Positions 1-6,480 of a stretch of 11,849 nt of DNA are shown here, in pieces. The notes beneath the pieces are model-generated. The model saw nothing but the letters and a program-made list of their open reading frames with translations, was not told the origin of the DNA and made no database searches. The translations under genes were made by a program, and so were the position numbers. How positions within the stretch are numbered: the stretch's first letter is position 1; every line of letters begins with the position of its first letter. The stretch comes from JBBAAS01 sp041658125 (GTDB lineage Bacteria; Patescibacteriota; Microgenomatia; UBA12405). Where the stretch lies: contig JBBAAS010000022.1 of the NCBI GenBank assembly GCA_041658125.1, forward strand, positions 1-11,849, read 5' to 3'.

Positions 1-414
1 TCCCCTGGCCACCATCACTCCGTCAGCCGACTCCACCACTTCAATCATATTTTTTAAGGCTTCTCCGTTTTCAATTTTTGCAATTATTCCCAAATTCATC
101 TTTTTTTCGTCCAACCGTCGTCTTAAACTATCAACTTCAGCTCTGTTTTTTAAGTATGACAAAGCCACAAAGTCGGCCTCCGGTACCTCCAGTCCAATTT
201 CGGGTCTTGGTGCATCCACAATGATGCCTATTTGCCTCTCCAGTCTCGTCGCGACGGCTTTGGCTTTTTTGATAACGTTTTTGTGCCAGTCTAAAGTATT
301 GTGTTTAAGGTTAAATCTGAACAAATCCGCCCCGGCCAGAATCAACTTTTCCAAAATCTCTTCACTTTCTGTCGCCGGTCCGATAGTCACTACAATTTTT
401 GTCTTTTTTATCAT
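1..414 (-). CDS. pyk: Pyruvate kinase, N-terminal part, lacking the B (lid) domain (runs off the window)
   Basis: Glycolytic enzyme that transfers phosphate from phosphoenolpyruvate to ADP. Reading leftward from the ATG at 414, 138 codons are open to the window edge. Residues 5-14 (TKIVVTIGPA) are the family start, and R33 and N35 in LFRFNLKH match the usual substrate- and ion-binding RxNxSH segment. PEIG at 71-74 corresponds to the GPEIR motif. DFVALSYL (81-88), the catalytic-lysine motif AKIEN (K113) and MVARG (134-138) follow in order. The roughly 100-residue B domain that normally separates GPEIR from DFVALSF is missing: only a few residues join them. Two usual potassium-site positions differ (Ser becomes Leu36, Thr becomes Ala68). 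A TATCAT box at 425-420 lies 5 nt before the ATG, so the mRNA is probably leaderless. It is divergent from the glycosyltransferase gene at 475. Family identity is strong; normal activity cannot be judged from a fragment. Confidence 0.88.
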   Translation of the reverse strand, partial: MIKKTKIVVTIGPATESEEILEKLILAGADLFRFNLKHNTLDWHKNVIKKAKAVATRLERQIGIIVDAPRPEIGLEVPEADFVALSYLKNRAEVDSLRRRLDEKKMNLGIIAKIENGEALKNMIEVVESADGVMVARG

Positions 415-419
415 TACCT

Positions 420-425
420 ATGATA
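420..425 (-). promoter_or_regulatory. -10 box (TATCAT) of the pyruvate kinase gene
   Basis: On the minus strand TATCAT matches TATAAT at five of six positions and is followed by only 5 nt (AGGTA) before the ATG at 414. Transcription would start at or next to the A of the start codon. No convincing -35 box is seen. Confidence 0.5.
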
Positions 426-462
426 CAACACTCTGTCTCTAAAATTTAGCTTATAAAACCGC

Positions 463-468
463 TATAAT
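463..468 (+). promoter_or_regulatory. -10 box (TATAAT) of the GT4 glycosyltransferase gene
   Basis: Perfect TATAAT, with 6 nt before the ATG at 475. The expected transcription start falls at the start codon, so a leaderless transcript is inferred. No TTGACA-like -35 box is found 16-18 nt upstream. Confidence 0.6.
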
Positions 469-474
469 ATTTCA

Positions 475-1572
475 ATGAAAATCCTATTAGTCGTTCCCGC
501 CTACCTAGCCTATAGTTATGTTAACCAGGGTGAGGCTCTAGCCAAAGGCTTTGCCCAACTCAATATCGACAACTGCCTTATTAAAGCCAATAATTCCGAC
601 GAATTAAAAACCAAACTCGGTCAATATTTACCGGATTATGTTATTGGCGTTGGTAATTGGACTGAATATGACCTCTTCGTTAAGACTCCAAAATCCCTCG
701 GATTTAAATGTCTTCCCTGGATCGTTTCTGACGAAGACTACATTACTAAACACGTCGAAGAATACAACCAACATGGTCTTTTAGCTACTCCTAGTCGGCA
801 CTGTCAGGAAAACCTAGCTCGAAGTGGCATCAACACTAATATCATCCATATTATCCCCGAAGCTGTCGACCCCGATCTCTGGTACCCTATGGATCAAAAT
901 AACCTTCTTCCCTTCCTTGAATACATAACTATCCCTATTTCCAATCCCCACTTCCTGAACCAATGGGACATGGTCAAAATCCACCACGAACAAATACCAG
1001 TAATTTACACCACTGGTGGAGACGCCACTAAAAAAGGCGCTCAGGAAGTTATTCAAGCATTGGGACAATTGGACCCCAAAATCCCTTGGATTTATATGAT
1101 CAAAAGCTGGCCAGGATCAGTCGTTTTTAAAAGATCAATTGAAGAGCTCGATCTCGCTCAGAAAGTAGGAATTATCGATCGTATTCGATATATTTCTGCT
1201 GAATATTCACAAGCTTATATGAGGGCTCTTATGAATATTTGTGACATATATGCAGCTCCGTCTCGGATTGAGGGTTTTGGCCTACCTCATGTTGAGGCCC
1301 AAATGTGCGCCAAGCCGGTTATCTCTCTCGCCACCACTGCTACCGAAGAAACTGTTGCCCATGGACAGACCGGTTTCCACGCTAAACGCGACTTTTCTGA
1401 AACCAATTTCGTCAAAGCCGATATTAATGATTTATCACAATGTCTTCAGGCTCTTATCACAAATTCTGACTTACGTGATCAAATGAGTCAAAATGCCCTT
1501 AAGCATGCCCTTACCAATTTTTCTCCCAAAACAATCGCCCAAAAATTTTTAGACTTAATTCAGGATTCCTAA
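475..1572 (+). CDS. GT4-family glycosyltransferase (GT-B fold)
   Basis: Retaining sugar-nucleotide glycosyltransferase, 365 residues, probably cytoplasmic or membrane-associated and acting on an envelope glycan; donor and acceptor cannot be read from sequence. The C-terminal Rossmann domain is clear: YTTGGDATKKGAQEVIQAL (178-196) is the start of the nucleotide-sugar half, and APSRIEGFGLPHVEAQ (261-276) carries the E-x7-E motif (E266 and E274). PVISLATTATEETV and GQTGF (to residue 301) complete the donor site. The N-terminal half has a typical linker (TPSRHCQENLARSG, then IPEAVDPDLWYP). There is no signal peptide or membrane helix. The ATG at 475 is fixed by the -10 box 6 nt upstream. The 3' end overlaps the convergent toroid-protein gene by 18 nt. 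It is not in the same operon as the GH130 cluster but may share its pathway. Confidence 0.88.
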   Translation: MKILLVVPAYLAYSYVNQGEALAKGFAQLNIDNCLIKANNSDELKTKLGQYLPDYVIGVGNWTEYDLFVKTPKSLGFKCLPWIVSDEDYITKHVEEYNQHGLLATPSRHCQENLARSGINTNIIHIIPEAVDPDLWYPMDQNNLLPFLEYITIPISNPHFLNQWDMVKIHHEQIPVIYTTGGDATKKGAQEVIQALGQLDPKIPWIYMIKSWPGSVVFKRSIEELDLAQKVGIIDRIRYISAEYSQAYMRALMNICDIYAAPSRIEGFGLPHVEAQMCAKPVISLATTATEETVAHGQTGFHAKRDFSETNFVKADINDLSQCLQALITNSDLRDQMSQNALKHALTNFSPKTIAQKFLDLIQDS

Positions 1573-2544
1573 TCTTTTTGCCGCTAAATACGCCATTAAA
1601 AAACAAATATTTGATTCTGCTCCCTGGTTTAAATTAACTTTTTCCGGTTTATCTGTTATTGCATCAAAGCAGGCTCCATTTTTGTCAATCAGACTTACCC
1701 CTCTGATGTTATTTCCCCCAAACCATTTCCACCAATTTTTGGCTTGTTCCCGATAGAACTTATTACGGGTTGCCAAATAAGCTTGTTCCAAGCAACAAAC
1801 CATATAAGCCGCCTCAATCGGTTGTTGGTCATATTTATTAATAGCTCTATTTTTAGCATGCCACCCCTTGCAACCAATCGGCAAAGGTATTCCACCCTCC
1901 TGGCACTTTTCCAACAAAAATCTTGTCGATTTTTCTGCTATTTCTAAGGCTTTTTTATCTTGCCTAATCCGCCCTCTCTCCCACAACGCCCAAGGCAACA
2001 AAGCATTTCCGTAAACCAAATAATCCTCAAACCAACTCCACCCGTCATCTTCCTTATATGTTTTCAATATCCTTTCCGTTAAATTATCTTCTAATAGTTC
2101 TTTTTTTTGCGACACTAATCCTAAAAGTAGATAAGCCATCGATCGAACATGCTTCCAGTCTTCAGCTTTTTTAAAAACTATTTGTAAAACCTTTTCTTTT
2201 TTTGCATGATTCATCTTTGTTTTCATCAATGCCCAAGCTACCATTCCCAGTCCGTCATCACTACATTCCTTTTTTATATCAGGGATAATTTGCTCATTCT
2301 CGTCATAAAAAAACTGATAAATCTTTTCGTCATCACCAAGAGAATTAATTACGAAATTAAAATAAGTTTCAACTAACTTTTTTTCGCCAAATTCCTCTGC
2401 TACTAATAACGCTCTCGCCTGATCTTCTAAAGCATAACCAAATTCTGGATCTGGCCGATTCAGTTTTCCGTGCTGATAAATTCCCCAACCACTAGTCAGT
2501 TGCCTTAGTTTTGCCAACCGGTCTATCCCTTTTATTTCTGACAT
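1555..2544 (-). CDS. (alpha/alpha) toroid glycosidase-like protein associated with GT4 and GH130
   Basis: 329 residues, last gene of the minus-strand operon. Repeated helical pairs rich in Trp, Tyr and acidic residues suggest an (alpha/alpha)6 toroid of the six-hairpin glycosidase type. Characteristic stretches are GIYQHGKL...FGYALEDQARALL (21-47), SDDGLGMVAWAL (95-106), DDGWSWFEDYLVYGNALLPWAL (167-188), YDQQPIEAAYM (238-248), WWKWFGGNNIRGVSLID (271-287) and NQGAES (306-311). From memory of the family, the same motifs form the C-terminal half of longer proteins whose N-terminal half is a GT4 enzyme; here the two halves are separate genes overlapping by 13 nt. No Shine-Dalgarno is seen before the ATG at 2544, so coupled translation is likely. 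Exact activity is unknown: it could hydrolyse, epimerise or simply bind the glycan. The 3' end overlaps the convergent GT4 gene. Confidence 0.7.
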   Translation of the reverse strand: MSEIKGIDRLAKLRQLTSGWGIYQHGKLNRPDPEFGYALEDQARALLVAEEFGEKKLVETYFNFVINSLGDDEKIYQFFYDENEQIIPDIKKECSDDGLGMVAWALMKTKMNHAKKEKVLQIVFKKAEDWKHVRSMAYLLLGLVSQKKELLEDNLTERILKTYKEDDGWSWFEDYLVYGNALLPWALWERGRIRQDKKALEIAEKSTRFLLEKCQEGGIPLPIGCKGWHAKNRAINKYDQQPIEAAYMVCCLEQAYLATRNKFYREQAKNWWKWFGGNNIRGVSLIDKNGACFDAITDKPEKVNLNQGAESNICFLMAYLAAKRLGILN

Positions 2545-3728
2545 ATCTTATTGTGTTTCTTGATTACTGCCTCAAACATATCTAGGTGTTGCAAGCCGAC
2601 ACTCGGCCACGTCATAAATCTACCATAATCATAAGCCCTCTTTTGTATCTCTCCCTTTTTTTCTGTGTTTTCCCATAATTCTATAACCGCCCTAGCTATC
2701 GCCTTACTATCCCTAAAGGGGACCAAGACTCCCCGTCCTTCACCCAAAACTTCCTTAGCGTATCGATAAGGCGATGAAACACAAGCTCTACCTGCTCCTA
2801 CTGCATACGCCAATGCCCCTGAAGACGATTGTTGTGGGTCCAAATACGGTGTTACGTATACGTCCATCGTTTTTAACCAGACTACCAGATCTTCCAAAGA
2901 AACATATTCGTTAACAAACCGGACATTTTTATTCACGCCCAATTCTTTTATCCTTTTCTTTAAAAAGTTTCGATACTTTTCTCCTTCTTGTTCTAATATC
3001 CCGGGATGAGTTTGCCCGATTATAAGGTAAAGTACCTCAGGTATCGTTTTGGCGATTTCAGCTACCGCCTCAATCGTGTATTCAAGTCCCTTGTTGTTCG
3101 ACAACAAATTGACATTTCCTAAAATAAATCTTCCGGTTAGTCCCTTACTCTTTTTATAACTTTCTGGGGTGCTATAGGGTATATCCGGCGTTCCGTGTGG
3201 AATAACCGCTATTTTACTTTTGTCGAGTCCATATTCGTTAACTAACTTTTTTTTACTTTGCTCGAGCATTACCGTCAGGCCGTCAAGGGTATTTCCCATT
3301 CTTGTTAAAAGAGCTCCATAATCGGTTTTTGGGTCTTCAATTAAAGTGTGATAAGTCGCAATAACTGGTTTTTTGATGGCTTCAATAAAGGGAGTTATAT
3401 ATTCTCCGCATTTACCCCCAAATATTCCAAATTCATGCTCAATCATCACCACATCACAACATGAGTTGTTTATATAATCGGCCGCCTGAAGATAAGTATT
3501 TAAGTCATTTCTTCGGATTTTAAACTTTACCTCCCAGGGAAAATCGGGATTTTCATCCTCTTTAACTACCGCCATAATCTCTGCCAAAGCATGTGGATTT
3601 AACAAATTAACAGCATTAGTAACATCCTTAGTAAACGTTGCAATTCCACACTTTTGCGGTATATAAGTCGATACGTAAATGGCTCTAATCGGTTTTCTTT
3701 TTTTGGTTAAATCTCTTTTTCCGTTCAT
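2532..3728 (-). CDS. GT4-like glycosyltransferase of the GH130-linked type
   Basis: 398 residues, GT-B fold, no membrane segment. The N-terminal domain starts at IRAIYVSTYIPQKCGIATFT (14-33), typical of enzymes with a glycine-containing donor loop. VMIEHEFGIFGG (94-105) and PVIATYHT (121-128) follow. The C-terminal domain contains IPHGTPDIPY (176-185), LGNVNLLSNNKGLEYTIEAV (203-222) and TPYLDPQQSSSGALAYAVGAGRA (293-315). That last segment sits where E-x7-E is found in standard GT4 enzymes; both glutamates are absent, and the QxSSGxLAYA form seems typical of this subgroup. The ATG overlaps the GH130 stop as ATGA (4 nt), and the gene overlaps the toroid gene by 13 nt, so the three proteins are probably made together. 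A role in making a mannose-containing oligosaccharide is inferred from the GH130 partner; donor and acceptor are unknown. Confidence 0.85.
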   Translation of the reverse strand: MNGKRDLTKKRKPIRAIYVSTYIPQKCGIATFTKDVTNAVNLLNPHALAEIMAVVKEDENPDFPWEVKFKIRRNDLNTYLQAADYINNSCCDVVMIEHEFGIFGGKCGEYITPFIEAIKKPVIATYHTLIEDPKTDYGALLTRMGNTLDGLTVMLEQSKKKLVNEYGLDKSKIAVIPHGTPDIPYSTPESYKKSKGLTGRFILGNVNLLSNNKGLEYTIEAVAEIAKTIPEVLYLIIGQTHPGILEQEGEKYRNFLKKRIKELGVNKNVRFVNEYVSLEDLVVWLKTMDVYVTPYLDPQQSSSGALAYAVGAGRACVSSPYRYAKEVLGEGRGVLVPFRDSKAIARAVIELWENTEKKGEIQKRAYDYGRFMTWPSVGLQHLDMFEAVIKKHNKICQK

Positions 3729-4744
3729 ATTATTTTTTTTAATTCTTCTAATAATTGTGAAACTTTTAAACTTTTTACTCCTATTCTTTTATCCGCCGCC
3801 CCGTAGTAGATATACAACCTCTCCCCGTCCAGCCATGTTCCGGTTGGGAAAACCACATTATTTACTATTCCTTCCTTTTCCCACTGTTCTTCGGGTGAAA
3901 ACAGTGGGTAAGAAAGTCGTCCGATAACCTTTTGAGGATCATTTTTATCAAGTAATACCACCCCTGTTCGGTAAATCCGTCCTTCAATGGTTTCTTCAGC
4001 TGCATGGTAAATTAACAGCCACCCGTCTTCGGTTTCTATCGGGATACAACCACCCCCAATGTATCCGTTCTCAAATTGAAATTTCGGATCCAGAATTACA
4101 GAACCACCCAGTCTTTTCAGGTAATCACGCCAAAAAGTTTGATTTAGTTGATCAAAATTGTCAAAGTAACATATTTGTATTCCTGGCAAAATTCGATGGA
4201 TCAAAGCCATCTTTCCTTTAATCTTTTTAGGAAACAACATTGCATCCTTTTCCCATAAATACACCCCATCACCCTTAGTTTCTCTAAAAATTTGTTCAAA
4301 AAAAATGTACTTTTTATTTATACCTGAATTTCTAAAAATATCTTCCGCTTCATCATAACTTATTTGTGGTGTTATTAATCCTTGTTTTTCAAAAATAACC
4401 AAATCATTACTGGTTGCATAAGCTACCAGTGCATTTTTACCGTCATAAGCCGTATACAAAAGGTAATAAACGCCATCTAGCAAAGTAATCCTCGGATCTT
4501 CAATTCCTTGACTTTCGTATTTGTATTCCGGAACAATTACCGGATGATCCTTTCTTTCGACTACCTTATTGTCTTTCAGCCGACAGTATCCAATTGTTGA
4601 AAAATTGCCTTTTCTCACTGCCCGATAAAACATATGTAAAAACCCATTTTTTTCGATACAAGCCGGATTCAAAACTCCCTCGCTTTCAAATTCCATACCG
4701 TCCCTACTTTCTAAAATTATTCCTTCATTTTTTACACTTATCAT
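3725..4744 (-). CDS. GH130-family glycoside phosphorylase or hydrolase (beta-mannoside type)
   Basis: 339 residues, single five-bladed beta-propeller. GH130 members phosphorolyse or hydrolyse beta-mannosidic bonds. Visible motifs: NPACI (26-30), MFYRAV (38-43), the catalytic-acid segment GIEDPRIT (80-87, Asp83), YYLLYTAYDG (93-102), ALIHR (180-184), GGGCIPIETEDGWLLIYHAAE (230-250), RTGVVLLDKNDPQKVIGR (259-276), VVFPTG (297-302) and YIYYGAAD (311-318). Basic residues at H183/R184, H247 and R256/R259 lie where phosphate contacts are found in phosphorylases, which favours phosphorolysis, but this is not proven. The reading frame stays open up to 4975, but that extension would run through the tRNA gene and has no GH130 similarity, so the ATG at 4744 is chosen. 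First gene of the operon; a promoter lies about 43 nt upstream of the ATG. Confidence 0.88.
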   Translation of the reverse strand: MISVKNEGIILESRDGMEFESEGVLNPACIEKNGFLHMFYRAVRKGNFSTIGYCRLKDNKVVERKDHPVIVPEYKYESQGIEDPRITLLDGVYYLLYTAYDGKNALVAYATSNDLVIFEKQGLITPQISYDEAEDIFRNSGINKKYIFFEQIFRETKGDGVYLWEKDAMLFPKKIKGKMALIHRILPGIQICYFDNFDQLNQTFWRDYLKRLGGSVILDPKFQFENGYIGGGCIPIETEDGWLLIYHAAEETIEGRIYRTGVVLLDKNDPQKVIGRLSYPLFSPEEQWEKEGIVNNVVFPTGTWLDGERLYIYYGAADKRIGVKSLKVSQLLEELKKII

Positions 4745-4777
4745 GACTTTAATAAAAAAAAGACAAAATAAAAACCC

Positions 4778-4847
4778 CAAGGTCTTGTGAATTATTATAC
4801 ATCGACTCCGTTTGGTCCACAATACTACTACGCACTCAAGACCCTTG
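4778..4847. repeat. Two near-palindromic CAAG-(2-3)-CTTG sites flanking the GH130 operon promoter
   Basis: CAAGGTCTTG at 4778-4787 and CAAGACCCTTG at 4837-4847 are each near-palindromes, and are reverse complements of each other apart from one extra C. One covers the predicted start site of the minus-strand operon; the other is about 50 bp upstream. The layout fits a pair of repressor operators, but could be chance in a short region. Confidence 0.3.
4794..4822 (-). promoter_or_regulatory. Promoter of the GH130-GT4-toroid operon
   Basis: On the minus strand, TTGTGG (4822-4817), a 17-nt spacer and a perfect TATAAT (4799-4794). The predicted start is near 4787, leaving a leader of about 43 nt before the ATG at 4744. 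Unlike most promoters in this window, it has a recognisable -35 region and a leader. Confidence 0.55.
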
Positions 4848-4884
4848 TTTTTTCCAAAAACTAGAGAGATTCCCCAAAATAAGC

Positions 4885-4890
4885 TAAAAT
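4885..4890 (+). promoter_or_regulatory. Possible -10 box (TAAAAT) of tRNA-Gln
   Basis: TAAAAT ends 10 nt before the first base of the tRNA, a suitable distance for a start a few bases upstream of the mature 5' end. No clear -35 box; weak by itself in A+T-rich DNA. Confidence 0.3.
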
Positions 4891-4900
4891 AACCTGTCTT

Positions 4901-4974
4901 TGCCCGATCGGCTAATGGTAGGCCACTACGCTCTGAACGTAGGAATTGTGGTTCGAATCCATGTCGGGCAACCA
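4901..4974 (+). tRNA. tRNA-Gln (anticodon CTG)
   Basis: 74 nt including an encoded CCA (4972-4974). The cloverleaf folds by eye: acceptor stem TGCCCGA with TCGGGCA (seven pairs, with the U1-A72 pair typical of glutamine tRNAs); D stem GGCT/GGCC with loop AATGGTA; anticodon stem CTACG/CGTAG with loop CTCTGAA, giving anticodon CTG for codon CAG; a 4-nt variable region; T stem TGTGG/CCATG (two wobble pairs) with loop TTCGAAT. Discriminator base A. It reads opposite to the GH130 operon and is followed 26 nt later by a small gene. Confidence 0.95.
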
Positions 4975-5000
4975 AAAATGTTAAAATTATTACAAATTAT

Positions 5001-5162
5001 ATGCAAACATTCAATGAATTAGCCAAAAACCTCAAATTATCATCGGCACAACAAAAAGAGATTGAATCTTATTTAAATGATCTCATAGCTGAGCTTTTGG
5101 AAAGTCTTAAGCAGGACAACCTCAAAAACTTCGATGAAACCATCAGTCAGCTAAAAGCCTGA
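5001..5162 (+). CDS. Small acidic helical protein (53 aa), unknown function
   Basis: Open frame from the ATG at 5001 to the TGA at 5160-5162, starting MQTFNELAKNLKLSSAQQKE and ending ISQLKA. Composition is dominated by Leu, Glu, Lys, Gln and Asn with no Cys, Trp or Pro, and predicts two or three amphipathic helices (about residues 3-12, 15-37 and 42-52). The pattern, an LSSAQQKEI turn followed by a leucine-rich helix and a short C-terminal helix, loosely recalls small CPR proteins such as DUF5663, but I cannot assign it. No Shine-Dalgarno is seen; it begins 26 nt after the tRNA and may share its transcript. Its 3' end overlaps the convergent hydrolase gene by 12 nt. Coding-like composition and its filling of an otherwise empty gap support it; length limits certainty. 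Confidence 0.6.
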   Translation: MQTFNELAKNLKLSSAQQKEIESYLNDLIAELLESLKQDNLKNFDETISQLKA

Positions 5163-5822
5163 TTTGTCAGTTTTTAACGGATAATCACAATACTGACAGT
5201 TATACTTTGCCTGTTCTCTGCCGATCGTCGTTTCTTCTCCGTGTCCGGAATAGACCTTTGTCTCCTCCGGTAGCTTCATCAAGCCACAAATGCTTTTAAA
5301 AATATCCCGTTTCGAACCATAGGCAAAGTTAGTTCTTCCCCGCAAATCCTTAAAAATCGTATCTCCGGATATAAGCCAGTTGCCTTTTTTGTAATATAAA
5401 CAAATTCCTCCCGGCGTGTGTCCGGGTGTTTTTATAACCTGTAATTTATCCTGACCGATTCTAATTTCTCTGGTCTTTTCTAAATCAACATCAATTTTTT
5501 TTATTTTAGGGTTATCAATTTTTCTTTTCAAAAAATGTGCCGCTGTCTCTTCAGCCCGATCAATTAAAAACTGATCAAGATCACTCATATAAAACAGCAC
5601 TTTGTAAATTAAAAGTAGATCAATTACTCCCAAAATATGGTCAAAATGGCCATGAGTCACCATAATTCCCATTGGTTTTAACCCCATATTTTGAATTTCT
5701 TCAGCAATTTCCACCCCCTCATCTCCCGGATCTACAACCAAACAATCCTTACTTTTTTCTTCCCAAATTAAGTAGCAATTTGTTTGCAACTCACCGACTT
5801 CCAGCCTTTTTAATTTAAGCAC
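5151..5822 (-). CDS. Metallo-beta-lactamase-fold hydrolase, glyoxalase-II-like
   Basis: 223 residues from the GTG at 5822. Binuclear metal site visible in full: THGHFDH (56-62; H57, H59, D61, H62), H135 in TPGHTPGG, D154 in ISGDTIF and H194 in YSGHGEET. The start LKRLEVGELQTNCYLIW and DPGDE (31-35) are typical of glyoxalase II / YcbL-like thioester hydrolases. It has no long C-terminal substrate domain, so glutathione thioester specificity is uncertain. Start choice: the frame is open to 5981, but that runs into the divergent lipoprotein gene. An ATG at 5843 would add FLLKLGV-type residues; the GTG at 5822 fits family N-termini and has a TAAAAT box 5 nt upstream, like its neighbours. Two late cysteines (C209, C212, in NCQYC) near the C-terminus are unusual. 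Convergent with the 53-residue gene. Confidence 0.88.
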   Translation of the reverse strand: MLKLKRLEVGELQTNCYLIWEEKSKDCLVVDPGDEGVEIAEEIQNMGLKPMGIMVTHGHFDHILGVIDLLLIYKVLFYMSDLDQFLIDRAEETAAHFLKRKIDNPKIKKIDVDLEKTREIRIGQDKLQVIKTPGHTPGGICLYYKKGNWLISGDTIFKDLRGRTNFAYGSKRDIFKSICGLMKLPEETKVYSGHGEETTIGREQAKYNCQYCDYPLKTDKSGF

Positions 5823-5827
5823 GCCCA

Positions 5828-5833
5828 ATTTTA
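5828..5833 (-). promoter_or_regulatory. Possible -10 box (TAAAAT) of the hydrolase gene
   Basis: TAAAAT on the minus strand, 5 nt before the GTG at 5822, the same spacing as in other genes here. A TTGATT (5854-5849) lies 15 nt upstream and overlaps the -10 box of the divergent lipoprotein gene. Confidence 0.4.
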
Positions 5834-5845
5834 GCAAAAACATAA

Positions 5846-5851
5846 TATAAT
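5846..5851 (+). promoter_or_regulatory. -10 box (TATAAT) of the lipoprotein-led gene run
   Basis: Perfect TATAAT, 5 nt before the ATG at 5857; a leaderless transcript is inferred. It probably drives the lipoprotein, RRM, Dus and coiled-coil genes. Confidence 0.6.
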
Positions 5852-5856
5852 CAACT

Positions 5857-6480
5857 ATGATCAAAAGGCCAATACTATCCATTCTTTTACTTCTGATTTC
5901 CGGATCAGTCCTATTTGCCTGTGGCTCCAAAAAAAGTTCTACTAACCTTGAATTTGAAGAAATTGATGATTCCACCCCCACTCCTTACATTGACGAATTT
6001 GCCGGTCAAAAAATCAATATTGTTAAGACATATAATATTAATGACGAATTTAAGGTCGATTTTAAAACTACCAATGGTGTCGGTACGGCTGAATTTAAAG
6101 CCGGGTCAATTAAAGAAATTTCTGCCGCCGGCAAAAAAACCCCTCCCGAAGGCAAGAAATTAGTTTTGGTAGAAATTTCTATCAAGGGAAACAAGCAAAA
6201 TACCGGTCAGCCCTCTACTTTTAATCAGGTAGGGGATACTCCTTCCCCGCAGTTTGTTTTAATCAATCAGAAAAGCAATCTTTCGTTGGTCGAAGAAACC
6301 TATTACTCTGATGGTTATACCGAAGACAAAAAGTTGTTTGAGTTAAGTAAAATCACTCTCGATCATGATCAGTGGGTGCATACTGCTCTTGTTTTTGCCA
6401 TAAATAGCGATCAATCTCCAAAATTAGCTTTTCGTTATGTTGATCCCGAGGGAAAAACCAACTTCTATGCCATCGAATAA
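5857..6480 (+). CDS. Secreted lipoprotein, DUF4352-like Ig-type domain
   Basis: 207 residues. The N-terminus is a lipoprotein signal: basic MIKRP, a hydrophobic stretch ILSILLLLISGSV (6-18), and lipobox LFAC with the modified Cys at position 22. A Ser/Thr/Glu-rich linker to about residue 50 follows, then a beta-rich domain (about 60-207) with EGKKLVLVEISIKG (98-111), PQFVLINQKSN, and HTALVFAINSDQSPKLAFRYVDPEG near the end. This strand pattern resembles DUF4352 / telokin-like lipoprotein domains; ligand and function are unknown. Anchored on the outer face of the cytoplasmic membrane. It overlaps the RRM gene start by 14 nt, and is the first gene of the plus-strand run. Start fixed by the -10 box and by the signal peptide. 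Confidence 0.82.
   Translation: MIKRPILSILLLLISGSVLFACGSKKSSTNLEFEEIDDSTPTPYIDEFAGQKINIVKTYNINDEFKVDFKTTNGVGTAEFKAGSIKEISAAGKKTPPEGKKLVLVEISIKGNKQNTGQPSTFNQVGDTPSPQFVLINQKSNLSLVEETYYSDGYTEDKKLFELSKITLDHDQWVHTALVFAINSDQSPKLAFRYVDPEGKTNFYAIE

Noticed and set aside
221..442. 73-codon plus-strand hydrophobic frame
   Set aside because: It lies antisense to the pyruvate kinase gene, whose motifs are unmistakable.
4745..4975. N-terminal extension of the GH130 frame, open from 4975
   Set aside because: It runs antisense through tRNA-Gln, has no family similarity, and lies upstream of the predicted transcription start near 4787.
5159..5175. Terminator-like CTGA/TCAG hairpin followed by five T
   Set aside because: The stem is only 4 bp and A+T-rich; too weak to call an intrinsic terminator.
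5844..5981. N-terminal extension of the MBL hydrolase frame
   Set aside because: It lies antisense to the lipoprotein signal peptide and upstream of the promoter; family N-termini begin near the GTG at 5822.
6437..6466. Upstream ATG for the RRM protein
   Set aside because: It would lengthen the overlap with the lipoprotein gene and add residues outside the RRM domain; the ATG at 6467 is preferred.
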